Assembly: GCA_021372945.1 (NCBI GenBank)
Contig: JAJFTK010000114.1
Span: 62,001 to 126,000 of the forward strand
Reading direction: 5' to 3'
Length of the DNA: 64,000 nucleotides
DNA from: Planctomycetaceae bacterium
GTDB taxonomy: Bacteria; Planctomycetota; Phycisphaerae; Sedimentisphaerales; Anaerohalosphaeraceae
Both the position numbers and the translations under genes were made by a program. Below, piece by piece: positions 26,301 to 34,909 of this stretch; within the stretch, counting starts at the first letter, position 1, and every line of letters begins with the position of its first letter. Under the pieces are notes generated by a model that ran no database searches, was not told the origin of the DNA, and saw only the letters and a program-made list of their open reading frames with translations.

Positions 26301-26595
26301 CCGCCGTCTTCTCCTGCAAAGGAGCAGGCGGAGTCGCAGCAGGAGCAGGTACCGCAGGAGCCTTAGAAACCGGCTCAAACGCTGCCGCCCTGCCGCTCCA
26401 GGCGGGTTCCTTTGGCGGCATTTGTGCCGTGGGCCTGAATTGTTCGGGCGAGGCCTTTCCTTCCAGTCGATCCAGCCGCCGGGACAGGCCGCCCAGTTTA
26501 TTAAAGAGTACGGTAATCAGGATGATCGCCAGCGGCCCGCATACCGCCAGGCCCATCAGAAACAATATAACCAATAACGCTCCCATGGCTTCCAT
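23344..26595 (-). CDS. DUF2339 multi-pass membrane protein
   Basis: 1083 residues. One membrane segment at the start (about 5-27) is followed by a charged stretch LSRRLDRLEGK, a Pro/Ala-rich linker (about 55-150), and then more than twenty hydrophobic segments to the C-terminus. A segment with GTTFLLIAGIIVIIFAAGWFLK near 165 begins the DUF2339 core, and WxY-type repeats recur. The internal text repeats: segments with LPLHADEDFRVF and LPLHTSDAFQLAY look like copies of one unit. The start is ATG 26595 with GAGG at good distance; an in-frame GTG six bases earlier is too close to it. Function of the family is not known. Confidence 0.8.
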   Translation of the reverse strand: MEAMGALLVILFLMGLAVCGPLAIILITVLFNKLGGLSRRLDRLEGKASPEQFRPTAQMPPKEPAWSGRAAAFEPVSKAPAVPAPAATPPAPLQEKTAEEKPRYAEIKTPSQVSVPQSPAAAARAEMPKPVAQPVQPPASARQFVPVPGVYKPKPTGGLELKIGTTFLLIAGIIVIIFAAGWFLKSLYEKGYFGPVARVTLVAIGGAVGVILGEILRRCKFEIVAKGISALGFALLYAAVFGGSRVYHLFSTDIAFALSILITALAMAYAVVLNEIVIAFLSLLGGYLAPVIISTGQNLPIPLFSYVLTLSLGAMACAMFRRWRAVNWIAMAGTWLLYTAWFEKFYTPDQMAVALWWLSIFACLYLALPILYGLVRRIEARAEDVVLVVVNSITVFYYLYQILHAYDQKKLALAAALLGAAHLVMMAIILWRCRADIKLQASLGVVGIGFITAALPMYFEFQAALVGWSIEAVALTFIGIRYRSLWTQVMAILVAAISVIGLLYNLPLHADEDFRVFLNSALGTWLFVAAGILVCHLLWRFMKQPDAVQASFASQIFYVAGVLLCAIGLSLEWHAHCCRHMTYDPVGESLFLQGMMLLCILLVAALFVRPLCPRGQIVRTGGIVALVFGAAFIAIAMMGVYAERFRLFLNIPFGLALGYLAAVGAAAWQFKKMSDKRSARDLPAAIVLLGVLYLFVILTEQMYLYWSCLHDYGGFEGDWKSRAFQYIFITWALYGLVVLAAGLRWNRAYLLQSAFVVSGLSAIGLFFRLPLHTSDAFQLAYNAPFITWVIVAVCILIGHGLWRFKSCDKQTDAQWIAQFYYAGGILLLAVGAGLEWAEHCQWHLHPGELALSHLHRGLIMLCALTIFVLLARPLSPGGTLVNAVGLLTAFTSAVYSAFAMTEVYYAPFRLFFNWPFAIAAVFVISMLLAAWFVRGTAAPHKNSLISAALVVSTLLLVWILLSQQVYFFWYCKGVLGSVKIANWSFSAQMYMSVTWAVYAAVLMIIGFAARRAFVRWLSLFIFAVLLCKIFIVDTSSLRTEYRIAAFVTTGLILVGVSFLYQLLKNRGFFDSLQIDKIPKADQQ

Positions 26596-26617
26596 GAACA
26601 CATCCTCAATCTGGAAT

Positions 26618-29600
26618 TCACTGTTCGCTTAGTTCTTCCGCCTGCACGGCCAATTGACGGACCCGCATCATATCCACCTTGCCGGAACCGAGGCGAGGGA
26701 TCTCGTCAACAGGAACCAGGCTTTCTCTTTTGGGAATATAGAGATTCGACAGGCCGCTCTGACGAAGGATATCGTGAAGCTTATCCGGGTCCACCCTATC
26801 CTTCACATAGAGCATGACGAGTTTTTCGCCCTTTTTCTCTTCCGGCACGCCCGTGACGGCGACGAGCGGCTCCTGCAGGCCAAGTCCGCTGACAGCCGCT
26901 TCCTCAATGGTCAAATGCGACACCATCTCGCCCCCGATTTTGCTGAAGCGGCTGAGCCGGTCGTGAATGGTCACGAAACCGTCCTCATCGATGCTGACGA
27001 TATCGCCGGTGTTGTACCAGCCGTCGCGAAGGACTTCTGCCGTCTTTTCCGGCATGCCCAGGTACCCTTTCATCACGCTGGGACCCTTGACATATAACAG
27101 GCCCGGCTGATCGAGCTCAACCGCTTGACCTGTTTCGGGGTGCAGGACCTTGACGGCCATTCCGGGCAGCGTATGGCCGACCGTACCGTCCCGCGTGCCG
27201 ACCTGTGTGATGCCGCCGATCTCGACATCGAGAACGTTCAGCGCGATCAGCGGCGAGCATTCGGTGGTGCCGTAGCCTTCGCGCGGACGCACGCCGAATT
27301 TTTCCTCGAAGGCGTCCATCAGTTTAACTTTGAATTTCTCGGCGCCGGCGATGATGAAGCGAACGGTCGCGAAATCTTCTTTTTCGCAGCGCCGGTAATA
27401 GTTCAGCAGAAATGTCGGGGTGGCAAACAGCAGCGTGGCCTTTTCATCGCGGAGCGATTGGCCCACCAGTTTGCCGTCGAGCGGGTTGGGCACGTAGCAG
27501 ACGCGGACGCCGGCAATAATCGGCAGCCACAGCGTACACGAAAGCCCGAACGAATGAAAGAACGGCAGGATGCCGCAGAGCTTATCATTGGGATAGGCAC
27601 GAAAGACCATCAGCGCCGCTTCGAGATTGGATTGGATGTTGTGGTGCGTCAGCTCGACGCCTTTGGGCCGGCCCGAACTGCCCGATGAGAACAGAATGGC
27701 CGCCGTCCGGTCCGAATCGAACGCGCCCTGTATGCGGCAGAGCCATTTACGCGGCCACAGCAGCGTCTGAATGACCGCCTGCCTCTTCTCGGCGGCAGTC
27801 AACTGCTCCAGCAAATCCTCGACGAACAACGCGCCCGTTATTTGCGAAGCATCCAGGTTGATCTTTTCGAGAAACACGCGGCTGGTCAGAACGGTCCGGA
27901 TGTTTGCTGTTTGCAGCATGTAATCGCGGTCACTATCGGAAACCGTATAGGACAGGTTGACGGCGGCTTTATTCAATAGCGCTGCCGCCAGATTGGCCAG
28001 CATTCCGGCCACCGACGGAGGCAGCAGGATACCGATATTGCTTTGGCCCGCGGTCTGCTTTTCAAGTCGGTTTGCCAGTGCCGCCGCGGCGATCAGGGCT
28101 TTACCGAACGTCAGACGCCTGCCGGTCGTATCCGACACAAAGGGCTTTGTCCAGTTCTTGCGTGCAGATTGAACGAACGTCTCGCCCAGGCTGTGCCGGG
28201 CCGAGCGGCGCTCGTTGAAGTAGTCCACCGAAAGTTCCTCGATGGCCCAGCGAATGTCGCGCGGCGAGGCATCGGCATGCAGCGGTTTGCCGAAAATGAC
28301 GCTAACCGGACACGGCAGACGTTTGGGCCAGGCGCTCATGACCTTGCCGTGATAGTGGCTCAGGATACTTCCCCAAAGCCCGCCCAGGTAGGTCGGGATG
28401 ATGGGATAATCCGTCCCTTTGACAATCTTCTCAAAACCGGCGTGGAAGCGGCCCAAGAGGCCGGTTCGCGTCAGCATGCCTTCGGCGAAGATGCAGACCA
28501 GGTAGCCGTCATCCAGGGCCTTGCGCGCTTCATGCAGTGCCGCAACGATCTTCTTGGGCGGATCGGAGGCGCTGATCGGAATGACCTGCTGAAGACGGAA
28601 GAGCCAATTGAGCCATGGAACATCATAGAACTGGCGGTCCATGATGAATCGAATACGGCGATGCTGCGTGGCTCCCAGGACGACTGCGTCGGCCCACGAG
28701 ACATGGTTGGAGACGATCAGGGCAGGACCTTCCAGCGGGACATTTTCCTCGCCGCAGACACGGATGCGATAGACCAGCCGCGTGATCATAACGACGATCA
28801 GCCGCGTGAGAAAATCCGGCAGAATGACGATCGTAATCACGGCAAGGACCAGCGTCAGCACGCCCAGGATAATAAACATCCACTGCGCCGGAACGCCCAG
28901 GTTGCCGCAGATCACCCACACGATCAGCGCAGCCAGCAGAACGCTGCACCAGCCGAGAAAACCTGAGGCGGCCAGCACGCGGCCGCGAATCTCCAGGCGC
29001 GTGCGAAACTGGATGAACGAGTTGATCGGAACGATATACATTCCGCAACTGACTCCCATAAGTAAGATCAACCCAAATAGTCCCCATCGCGGGTTCTGGA
29101 AAATGGACTGCTCCGTCGCGGCCGGCTCGAACCCGGCCAGCCCAATGCCGACGGACATCACCGCCATTCCGATGGCCCCCAGCGGAACGATCCCCAGCTC
29201 CACGTTGCGGCCGCTGAGTTTGCCGGCGATCCACGAGCCGATGCCGATGCCGACCGCCGAGATCACGAACAGAAAGCCGCTGTGCACGTCGCTATAGCGG
29301 CAGACCTCCATCCCGTACGGGATCAGGATGATCTTGGCAAAGCCTGCGATCAGCATGAAGTAGGCGCTGGCCAGGATGGTCATCATCAACTCGCGGTCGC
29401 CCCGAACATAACCCAGCGACTGGTAGACGTCTTTTATAAAAAAGAAAGAGGCGGTGGATTTTTGGCCGGCGGCGGGCGTTCTTCGTATGCGGAAGCTGGT
29501 ATAGAACCCGGCCGCCGCGATCGCAACGCAAGCCAGGCTGGCCGCTGCGAACCGGCGATTGGTCAGCAGGGTCAGCAGAGGTCCCAGGGCCGCTCCCAGC

Positions 29601-30064
29601 ACGATCGACAGATAGGTCAGGCTTTCAAGAAAACCGTTGGCCTTGGAGATCTGGTCCTTGTGCACCAGTTCCGGGATGATCCCGTACTTGCAGGGACCAA
29701 AGAACGCGCTCTGGGCACACATGAGGAACAGCAGAACACAAACGCCCGCGACAAAATCGAAATAGAAGGCTGCCCATCCAAGCAGCATAATGACTACTTC
29801 GGCCAACTTGACCCAAACGATCATCTGGCGTTTGCTGAAGCGGTCCGCCAGCGAGCCGGCAAGCGGCGTAAACAGCAGGAACGGCACCACAAAGATCATC
29901 TGGGCGATCGAATTGACATACGCCTTCTTCTCCTCGCCCCAAAGCCCGATCAGGAAAAAGATCATCAGCGATTGGAAGACATTGTCATTGAGGGCGCCTA
30001 GGAATTGAGTGGTATTGTGCCATCGAAAGGATGAACTCAATTTCGTCGGTTGCTGTATGCTCAC
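26618..30064 (-). CDS. aas: LplT-PlsC-Aas fusion (MFS transporter + acyltransferase + acyl-ACP synthetase)
   Basis: 1148 residues with three joined modules. Residues about 1-415 are an MFS transporter like LplT (opens FRWHNTTQFLGALNDNVFQS), which flips lysophospholipid. Residues about 430-620 are a PlsC-type acyltransferase with SNHVSWAD near 455 (HX4D) and FAEGMLTRTG near 520. Residues about 650-1148 are an AMP-binding acyl-ACP synthetase with ILFSSGSSGRPKG near 790 and YGTTECSP near 930. In E. coli LplT and Aas are separate neighbours; the full fusion would recycle lysophospholipids in one chain. GTG is the start, with AGGA upstream. Confidence 0.88.
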   Translation of the reverse strand: MSIQQPTKLSSSFRWHNTTQFLGALNDNVFQSLMIFFLIGLWGEEKKAYVNSIAQMIFVVPFLLFTPLAGSLADRFSKRQMIVWVKLAEVVIMLLGWAAFYFDFVAGVCVLLFLMCAQSAFFGPCKYGIIPELVHKDQISKANGFLESLTYLSIVLGAALGPLLTLLTNRRFAAASLACVAIAAAGFYTSFRIRRTPAAGQKSTASFFFIKDVYQSLGYVRGDRELMMTILASAYFMLIAGFAKIILIPYGMEVCRYSDVHSGFLFVISAVGIGIGSWIAGKLSGRNVELGIVPLGAIGMAVMSVGIGLAGFEPAATEQSIFQNPRWGLFGLILLMGVSCGMYIVPINSFIQFRTRLEIRGRVLAASGFLGWCSVLLAALIVWVICGNLGVPAQWMFIILGVLTLVLAVITIVILPDFLTRLIVVMITRLVYRIRVCGEENVPLEGPALIVSNHVSWADAVVLGATQHRRIRFIMDRQFYDVPWLNWLFRLQQVIPISASDPPKKIVAALHEARKALDDGYLVCIFAEGMLTRTGLLGRFHAGFEKIVKGTDYPIIPTYLGGLWGSILSHYHGKVMSAWPKRLPCPVSVIFGKPLHADASPRDIRWAIEELSVDYFNERRSARHSLGETFVQSARKNWTKPFVSDTTGRRLTFGKALIAAAALANRLEKQTAGQSNIGILLPPSVAGMLANLAAALLNKAAVNLSYTVSDSDRDYMLQTANIRTVLTSRVFLEKINLDASQITGALFVEDLLEQLTAAEKRQAVIQTLLWPRKWLCRIQGAFDSDRTAAILFSSGSSGRPKGVELTHHNIQSNLEAALMVFRAYPNDKLCGILPFFHSFGLSCTLWLPIIAGVRVCYVPNPLDGKLVGQSLRDEKATLLFATPTFLLNYYRRCEKEDFATVRFIIAGAEKFKVKLMDAFEEKFGVRPREGYGTTECSPLIALNVLDVEIGGITQVGTRDGTVGHTLPGMAVKVLHPETGQAVELDQPGLLYVKGPSVMKGYLGMPEKTAEVLRDGWYNTGDIVSIDEDGFVTIHDRLSRFSKIGGEMVSHLTIEEAAVSGLGLQEPLVAVTGVPEEKKGEKLVMLYVKDRVDPDKLHDILRQSGLSNLYIPKRESLVPVDEIPRLGSGKVDMMRVRQLAVQAEELSEQ

Positions 30065-30073
30065 GCCGCAATC

Positions 30074-31174
30074 CTAACTTGCCGATGCCGTACTGAAGTC
30101 CTTTTGTTTGCCGCAATGCTCACAATAAGGCAGCAGGCTGTGCCGGATGCTGCCGCAGGAATCGCATTTGTCATAGAGAGTCGTCCCGCAGGACGGGCAG
30201 GTATAGGGTTCCTGCTGGCCGGCCTTGGCGTCCTGTCCGACTACGACGATGCTCTTTTTCTTCAGACAGCCCGCCAGCCGCAGCAGCCCGGTGCGGATGG
30301 GCTTGCTGCAAACCGGGCACAGGCATTTATCATATTCCTGCTGATACTGCTTCAGGAGCAGGTCCCGCTTGGGCGAGGCGATCATTCGTATCAAGTAAAC
30401 GAGGATCCGCAGAACGATCGCCAGGACGACGATGATCGCGATGTATTTGAAGTACTTGCTTGGGAAATACTCGTGCACCACCATGGTGATCTTGAGAAAG
30501 GCCGCCAGAAACGCCGCCCAGACAAGCGGCCAATAGATGCCCGTGCGGTATCTCATGAACACAAACGAAATGACCACAAAGACCGGCACCAGAAACGTCA
30601 GCTTGAACGCGGCCACCTTCAGGCGATGTTTTTCGCAGAGCCTGTCAAACTCTTTATGATACTCCTGCTCGAGCAGGGTTATCTTGTCTGTTGCCGATGT
30701 AAGTTCCTCCTGTCTTTGCTGACGCTGGAGGGTTAAATCCGAGATCTGCTTATTGAACTGCTGGTCCTGTTCCTGGTTCTGCAGAAAACGGGATTGGCTG
30801 TCCTGCAGGGTCTTTCGGCTTTCCTCCGGGAACGGTACATTCTTATCCAGGCTTTGCCGCTGGATTTCCAGCAGTTGGCTGATCGTGGTTTGCAGACTGC
30901 TGGTGCCGCTGTTGAGCAGCCTCTTCTGTTCGGACAGCGCAGCGATCCTGCGGTCGAGAACGTCGATATCCTTCGTAAGTTCCTTCTTCTGCAAATCGAA
31001 GGATTCCGGCACGTACTTGCCTCGGACCGCTTGTGCATCCGGACCGGGCAAGTTGCCGATGTCGTTTTCAATGAAGCTCAAAAGCCAATAAAGCAGAACC
31101 CCTAAGACAACGCTCAGAACGATGATGAAAAATCGCAACCCCCAGGACCCTTTTGCCTTTGGTTTCGTTTCCAT
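30074..31174 (-). CDS. Membrane protein with coiled coil and zinc-ribbon tail
   Basis: 366 residues, family not recognised. A membrane helix (WGLRFFIIVLSVVLGVLLYWLL, about 12-33) leads to a long Gln/Leu/Lys-rich coiled coil (about 65-180), then two or three membrane helices (about 188-260). The C-terminus has paired cysteines in zinc-ribbon style: CPVCSKPIR near 291, CPSCGTTLYDKCDSC near 327 and YCEHCGK near 352. ATG 31174 is preferred over an ATG 15 bases upstream because AGGAG stands seven bases before it. It ends 10 bases before the aas-fusion start and may be co-transcribed with it. Confidence 0.65.
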   Translation of the reverse strand: METKPKAKGSWGLRFFIIVLSVVLGVLLYWLLSFIENDIGNLPGPDAQAVRGKYVPESFDLQKKELTKDIDVLDRRIAALSEQKRLLNSGTSSLQTTISQLLEIQRQSLDKNVPFPEESRKTLQDSQSRFLQNQEQDQQFNKQISDLTLQRQQRQEELTSATDKITLLEQEYHKEFDRLCEKHRLKVAAFKLTFLVPVFVVISFVFMRYRTGIYWPLVWAAFLAAFLKITMVVHEYFPSKYFKYIAIIVVLAIVLRILVYLIRMIASPKRDLLLKQYQQEYDKCLCPVCSKPIRTGLLRLAGCLKKKSIVVVGQDAKAGQQEPYTCPSCGTTLYDKCDSCGSIRHSLLPYCEHCGKQKDFSTASAS

Positions 31175-31309
31175 GTTTTCTCCTATCATTCAGATGAACC
31201 TTTGCTTCCTGCACACGCCCACTGTTAAAAGGCTCCAAAAGTCAGTTACATTCGAGACAGTTTATATAAAAAGTCCGGAAATTCAATAAGACAAACACAA
31301 AAATCGGGG

Positions 31310-31486
31310 TCAGCCGGCGAACGCCTGCCAAAAGTCTTCGGCGGAGACCTGTATCACGCTGCATTGAGTTTGAGATCGAGAGTTCTGGCAAGCGGGCTGA
31401 GCCGCCAGCAGGCTCCACAGCAGTACAAATAGGGTCATCAGTCCCGCTGCACTGATCAGCCAACTGTATTTCCTGGAATCTTTCAT
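31310..31486 (-). CDS. Small single-pass membrane protein, hypothetical
   Basis: 58 residues. One hydrophobic helix (WLISAAGLMTLFVLLWSLLAA, about 9-29) is followed by a short tail with two Cys. ATG 31486 has AAAGGAG six bases upstream, which is the main reason to accept it. Nothing like it is recognised. It is downstream of the ydbHEL-like genes and upstream of the coiled-coil protein, in the same direction. Confidence 0.5.
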   Translation of the reverse strand: MKDSRKYSWLISAAGLMTLFVLLWSLLAAQPACQNSRSQTQCSVIQVSAEDFWQAFAG

Positions 31487-31581
31487 GGCATCTCCTTTCA
31501 TTCGAGTTCGTCTAGTCTCGAATAGAACAAAGGATGTGCCAACCGGATGAAATTACATGTATCTTCTTATTATGGCAGGAG

Positions 31582-31599
31582 TTATGTTATTCAACATAA
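31582..31599. repeat. Short inverted repeat in AT-rich intergenic DNA
   Basis: TTATGTT-ATTC-AACATAA is a perfect 7-base inverted repeat in the 222-base gap between the small membrane protein and ydbL. CGTACATA also occurs twice close by (near 31619 and 31642). The gap could hold the promoter of the small gene or the end of the ydbH operon; no U-tract supports a terminator. Confidence 0.3.
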
Positions 31600-31708
31600 T
31601 ACCGGATACTATTTATCGCCGTACATACAATGTGCATTTCACGTACATAAGGTGTACTGAGGATAGCTTATGCGGGATGACTAGCCGGCAGCTTCTGTGC
31701 CAGTGCCG

Positions 31709-32122
31709 TTAACTCTTGAGATCCTTCTTTTGGATCCACTTGCCATCGTTGGGCTTGAGCCATTCGTTTGGTTTTGCGACCCGGAAGTTCCGTTTGCCGG
31801 CGCTGAGGGCGAAGGTTTGGCGTGCAGCGCCGACTTCCTTGGCGCCCAGCTCGTAAAATGCCTTGCGGTCGGCGTTCTCATCCTGCACGAGTTTCTTGAG
31901 TTCCTTGTCGCCGAGAGATTCGGCCTTGACAGCTTCCACCAGGCCGTCGAAGGTTTCGCCTATCTTGCCATCCGCCTTGGCCTTATTGAGGGCGCCCAGA
32001 CGTTGGGCCATTCGGTCCGTGATCTGACCCTTGGTATCGGCGCAGGCGGCGGATGTCATAAATCCCAGGATAATTACACACAAGCCCACTGAAACAACCC
32101 TCTGCCGAGTATGACTATTCAT
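31709..32122 (-). CDS. ydbL: YdbL-like DUF1318 periplasmic protein
   Basis: 137 residues with a signal peptide cleaved near ACADTK. The mature part has the DUF1318 pattern: QITDRMAQRLGALNKAKADGKIGE (in pieces), then a helix ending LVQDENADRKAFYELGAKEVG near 85-105, as in E. coli YdbL (NAENQDRKKVYQAIA). It overlaps the ynbE-like gene by eight bases and completes a ydbH-ynbE-ydbL operon. In E. coli this product is periplasmic and works with the YdbH-YnbE lipid-transport bridge; that role here is inferred from order and similarity. Confidence 0.8.
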   Translation of the reverse strand: MNSHTRQRVVSVGLCVIILGFMTSAACADTKGQITDRMAQRLGALNKAKADGKIGETFDGLVEAVKAESLGDKELKKLVQDENADRKAFYELGAKEVGAARQTFALSAGKRNFRVAKPNEWLKPNDGKWIQKKDLKS

Positions 32123-32348
32123 TTGTGTCTCCTATAGAATTCTGGGTATCTGCCGCCGGAGCGTTGGCCGCCTTTGCCTCGACCTCATTGAAAAACGCGT
32201 CAACTTCACGATCCACCTTCACGTTGATATCCATGGTAATATGGATGGGCTTGATCTCGACCGGTTCCACTTCGACCTCATGTTTAACCGAGCACCCGTG
32301 AATCGCCAAAAGCGCCGCTGCAACGGCAGCCAGCAACCAGTATTTCAT
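32115..32348 (-). CDS. ynbE: YnbE-like outer-membrane lipoprotein
   Basis: 77 residues with a lipobox (LAIHGC, Cys near 19) after a short hydrophobic signal. After the Cys the chain alternates as beta strands, EVEPVEIKPIHITMDINVKVDREVD, which matches the E. coli YnbE pattern of PITINMNVKIEHEI. In E. coli YnbE multimerises and docks to the end of YdbH to finish the lipid path to the outer membrane. The gene follows ydbH by 27 bases. It is longer than YnbE (61 residues) by an Ala/Asn-rich tail. Confidence 0.78.
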   Translation of the reverse strand: MKYWLLAAVAAALLAIHGCSVKHEVEVEPVEIKPIHITMDINVKVDREVDAFFNEVEAKAANAPAADTQNSIGDTNE

Positions 32349-32375
32349 CGGCTCTCCTTGTTTCGCTCAAGCGAG

Positions 32376-34649
32376 TCATTTTAGTTTCTGAATTCCACGA
32401 CTGATAATTATAACATCCCGCAGAGTCTTGTCAAAATCGAAAAAGTTCAGGGTTACATCTTCGAATTCCTGCCTCTGGCCCGTACGGGCTCGGCCCTTGG
32501 TGAAGATACGGGCGACTGGTCGGTCCCCGTCGGTCGTTAATACCACGCTCAGTTCGTCGTATTCAAAATCCTTAAAGGCATTGATCAGCCGTTTTTTGAT
32601 TTCCATATAGAGCGTGTCGGTTTGGAATCGCAGGTCCGTGCTGTCCAGCACGCTGCCGAGGACCTCGGCATCCTTGACCTTGAACCACCCGGCCTGGCCC
32701 GGCAGGGTACGCAGCTCGCCGCCGCCGAACTGTATGTCGGGCAGCGTGCCGACCGTCACGTTCAATTGGCCATCGAGGGAGCCAACGCCGGTCGCCCTAT
32801 GGTCAGGGATGAGCGCCAGCAGATCTGCCATCTTAAGGTCGCGGGCAAAAACGGTTACGGCGTGCTCTTTAGCCTCGGGATCAAAGCGGAAGGAATCGAC
32901 ATAGAGACGTCCGCCGACCCAGCCGCATTCGCCGCGCTGCACGTAGGCCGACCAGCCGGTCGGGGCGCCGCTGACCTCTTTGGGCTCGAGGCGAAAGGCC
33001 ATGAAGCCGTCTTTGAGGTCGAGTTTTCCTATCGCGGCGTGACGAACAAGGGCCACCTGAAGTTCCTTTCGCGGTGTAAGCAGAGGAGTGAAGCTGTTGA
33101 TGCGGACAGTGGCAAAAACTCCTTCGGCGTGGGCATCCCAGGCCTTGCTCTTAAAGCTGCCGTCCAAGACGGTCAGCGCGATGTTTGGTACAAGGCCGTC
33201 AGGGGTCAAACGCACATAGCCATCAAGGCCGAAAGAGCCGCCGGCGAGCAGTCCATCCAGCGGCGGCACAAGGCGGCCAAGCGCATTGGCATCGGCGATC
33301 TCGAAGAGTGGAAGCGAGACGTAGGCCCGGGCCGAAGGGCCGCCGGCGCCAATCCCGAGAGAGGCGCTGCCTTCCACGCGAAGCCTGGCTCCGGGCAGCG
33401 GCTCCCAAACCATGGCAAACTCCGCTCGCGTATCGGCTAAACTCAGCGTGCCTGAAAGCGAAGGCAGGCTGGCGCCCTTTAACTTGACCGACTTGGCGGC
33501 CAGGCGGCCCGGCTCGGGTGCCGCCGCCGCGTTCCAGCTTAACGGGATATCCGCCTCAAGTCCACTGATGGCCAGTTCCATTCCCTTGTGCCCCACCAAA
33601 GCGTCGGCCAATGATACCCGCGCGCTCACAACTGCCGGGCCGCCATCCAGCACAGCCGTGCCTCGGATTTCGGCCCTCGGTGCGGTCATATCGATCCCGG
33701 CCATGTTGGCCCATAAGCCCCGCGATTCCGGCGGTGTGTCGGCGACGAACTCGATCATCAGCGGCGATCCGGGTTTGCGGCCCGCCGCAAAATCCTTCTG
33801 TAATTTCACGAACAGCGATCCATCCCGTACGCCGGCGGTCACGGGATGATCTCCAAACTTGTGCTCAAAGCTTGCGTTAATGCCGTTGATAGAGAGACTG
33901 CCCGCAAGTGCCCTGCCTCTGGCGTCCCAAGTGCCTTCGATGCTCGAACGGACTGACGCCAGTCTCCCGGTGGTTCCTGCTGAGATAGCGATCGGCAGCG
34001 ACGGCGCCAGCGCTGTAAGTATGGGGCCAATGTTTGGTACATCGCCCGACAGGGCTAGATTGAACTCGCCGCTCCCGCTGTTGAATGTACCGGCGAATTG
34101 GAGCGCGGCGCCCTCGACGACAGCCGTCAGGTCCAGGGCCACAGCCTCGGGATCCGTATTCTCCAGAGAGCCCGAAATTGGAATCCGCAGACGTCGGCCG
34201 TCCAGGTCGAGAACCAGACTTGAGGCTCGCAGTGTAATTCGGCCAAACGGTATTTCGGTCGCAGTTTCGCCGCCGGTCGGGCCATGCAGGTCCGCCAGCG
34301 GGCCCAGGTCCCAGACGCCGTCCTTGCGTCGGATCTCAGCATTAAACCCGACGATCTCCACGGAATCGACCCGCTTGTGCAGCAGTTGCCGCACAGTGTA
34401 GTCGATGCCGACCGAATCGACGGACAGGCGGTCATTCTGACCAACCGACAGATCGTTGATCTCGAGATGGCTAAGAGAATTGCCGCCGATGCGGAGGCTG
34501 GGCCTTGGAAGCCCGAGCCCTTCGACCTGTGCGGCGACTACATGCTCAATGATTGCGGTCCCCAGCCACAGCCACAGGCCAATCACGATGAACGACACAA
34601 CGCCCACCGTTACAATGATGCGGCCTATCCATCTTCGCTTGCGTTTCAT
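32376..34649 (-). CDS. ydbH: YdbH-like AsmA-family intermembrane phospholipid transport protein
   Basis: 757 residues. A single N-terminal membrane helix (IGRIIVTVGVVSFIVIGLWLWL, about 7-28) anchors a very long periplasmic beta-rich chain, made of repeated amphipathic strands typical of AsmA/TamB/YdbH lipid conduits. The C-terminus (LNFFDFDKTLRDVIIISRGI) ends shortly before the ynbE-like gene. The start at 34649 (MKRKRRWIG) is chosen because translation from upstream ATGs adds 44 non-homologous residues, although its ribosome binding site is weak. Together with ynbE and ydbL, the order is the same as in E. coli. Confidence 0.77.
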   Translation of the reverse strand: MKRKRRWIGRIIVTVGVVSFIVIGLWLWLGTAIIEHVVAAQVEGLGLPRPSLRIGGNSLSHLEINDLSVGQNDRLSVDSVGIDYTVRQLLHKRVDSVEIVGFNAEIRRKDGVWDLGPLADLHGPTGGETATEIPFGRITLRASSLVLDLDGRRLRIPISGSLENTDPEAVALDLTAVVEGAALQFAGTFNSGSGEFNLALSGDVPNIGPILTALAPSLPIAISAGTTGRLASVRSSIEGTWDARGRALAGSLSINGINASFEHKFGDHPVTAGVRDGSLFVKLQKDFAAGRKPGSPLMIEFVADTPPESRGLWANMAGIDMTAPRAEIRGTAVLDGGPAVVSARVSLADALVGHKGMELAISGLEADIPLSWNAAAAPEPGRLAAKSVKLKGASLPSLSGTLSLADTRAEFAMVWEPLPGARLRVEGSASLGIGAGGPSARAYVSLPLFEIADANALGRLVPPLDGLLAGGSFGLDGYVRLTPDGLVPNIALTVLDGSFKSKAWDAHAEGVFATVRINSFTPLLTPRKELQVALVRHAAIGKLDLKDGFMAFRLEPKEVSGAPTGWSAYVQRGECGWVGGRLYVDSFRFDPEAKEHAVTVFARDLKMADLLALIPDHRATGVGSLDGQLNVTVGTLPDIQFGGGELRTLPGQAGWFKVKDAEVLGSVLDSTDLRFQTDTLYMEIKKRLINAFKDFEYDELSVVLTTDGDRPVARIFTKGRARTGQRQEFEDVTLNFFDFDKTLRDVIIISRGIQKLK

Positions 34650-34860
34650 GCACGATTCCCATCGCCCGTGTGTACTGGCATACACATTTTCACAGATTTC
34701 CCCGAGCCTTGCCTCATTTATTACTGAACGGCATATTATATTTCTGGAACTTACTATTCGGCATTCGCATTCGTCTGTCAACCTTTTCTTTTATTGCTTA
34801 TTGCACCATCCTGTTATGAGTAGCATCGTGAATGCAGCAGCCGCATAGTGGAATAGAAAA

Positions 34861-34898
34861 GGCTGAAATCGCCGACGTGCAAAACCGCGATTTCAGCC
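34861..34898 (-). terminator. Intrinsic terminator of the truncated tRNA-Ser
   Basis: A perfect 12-base-pair stem (34861-34872 with 34887-34898) closes a 14-base loop, and on the minus strand it is followed by TTTTC. It stands 11 bases after the tRNA-Ser 3' end. This is therefore the original 3' flank of that tRNA gene. Confidence 0.75.
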
Positions 34899-34909
34899 CA
34901 AAAGTAAAG

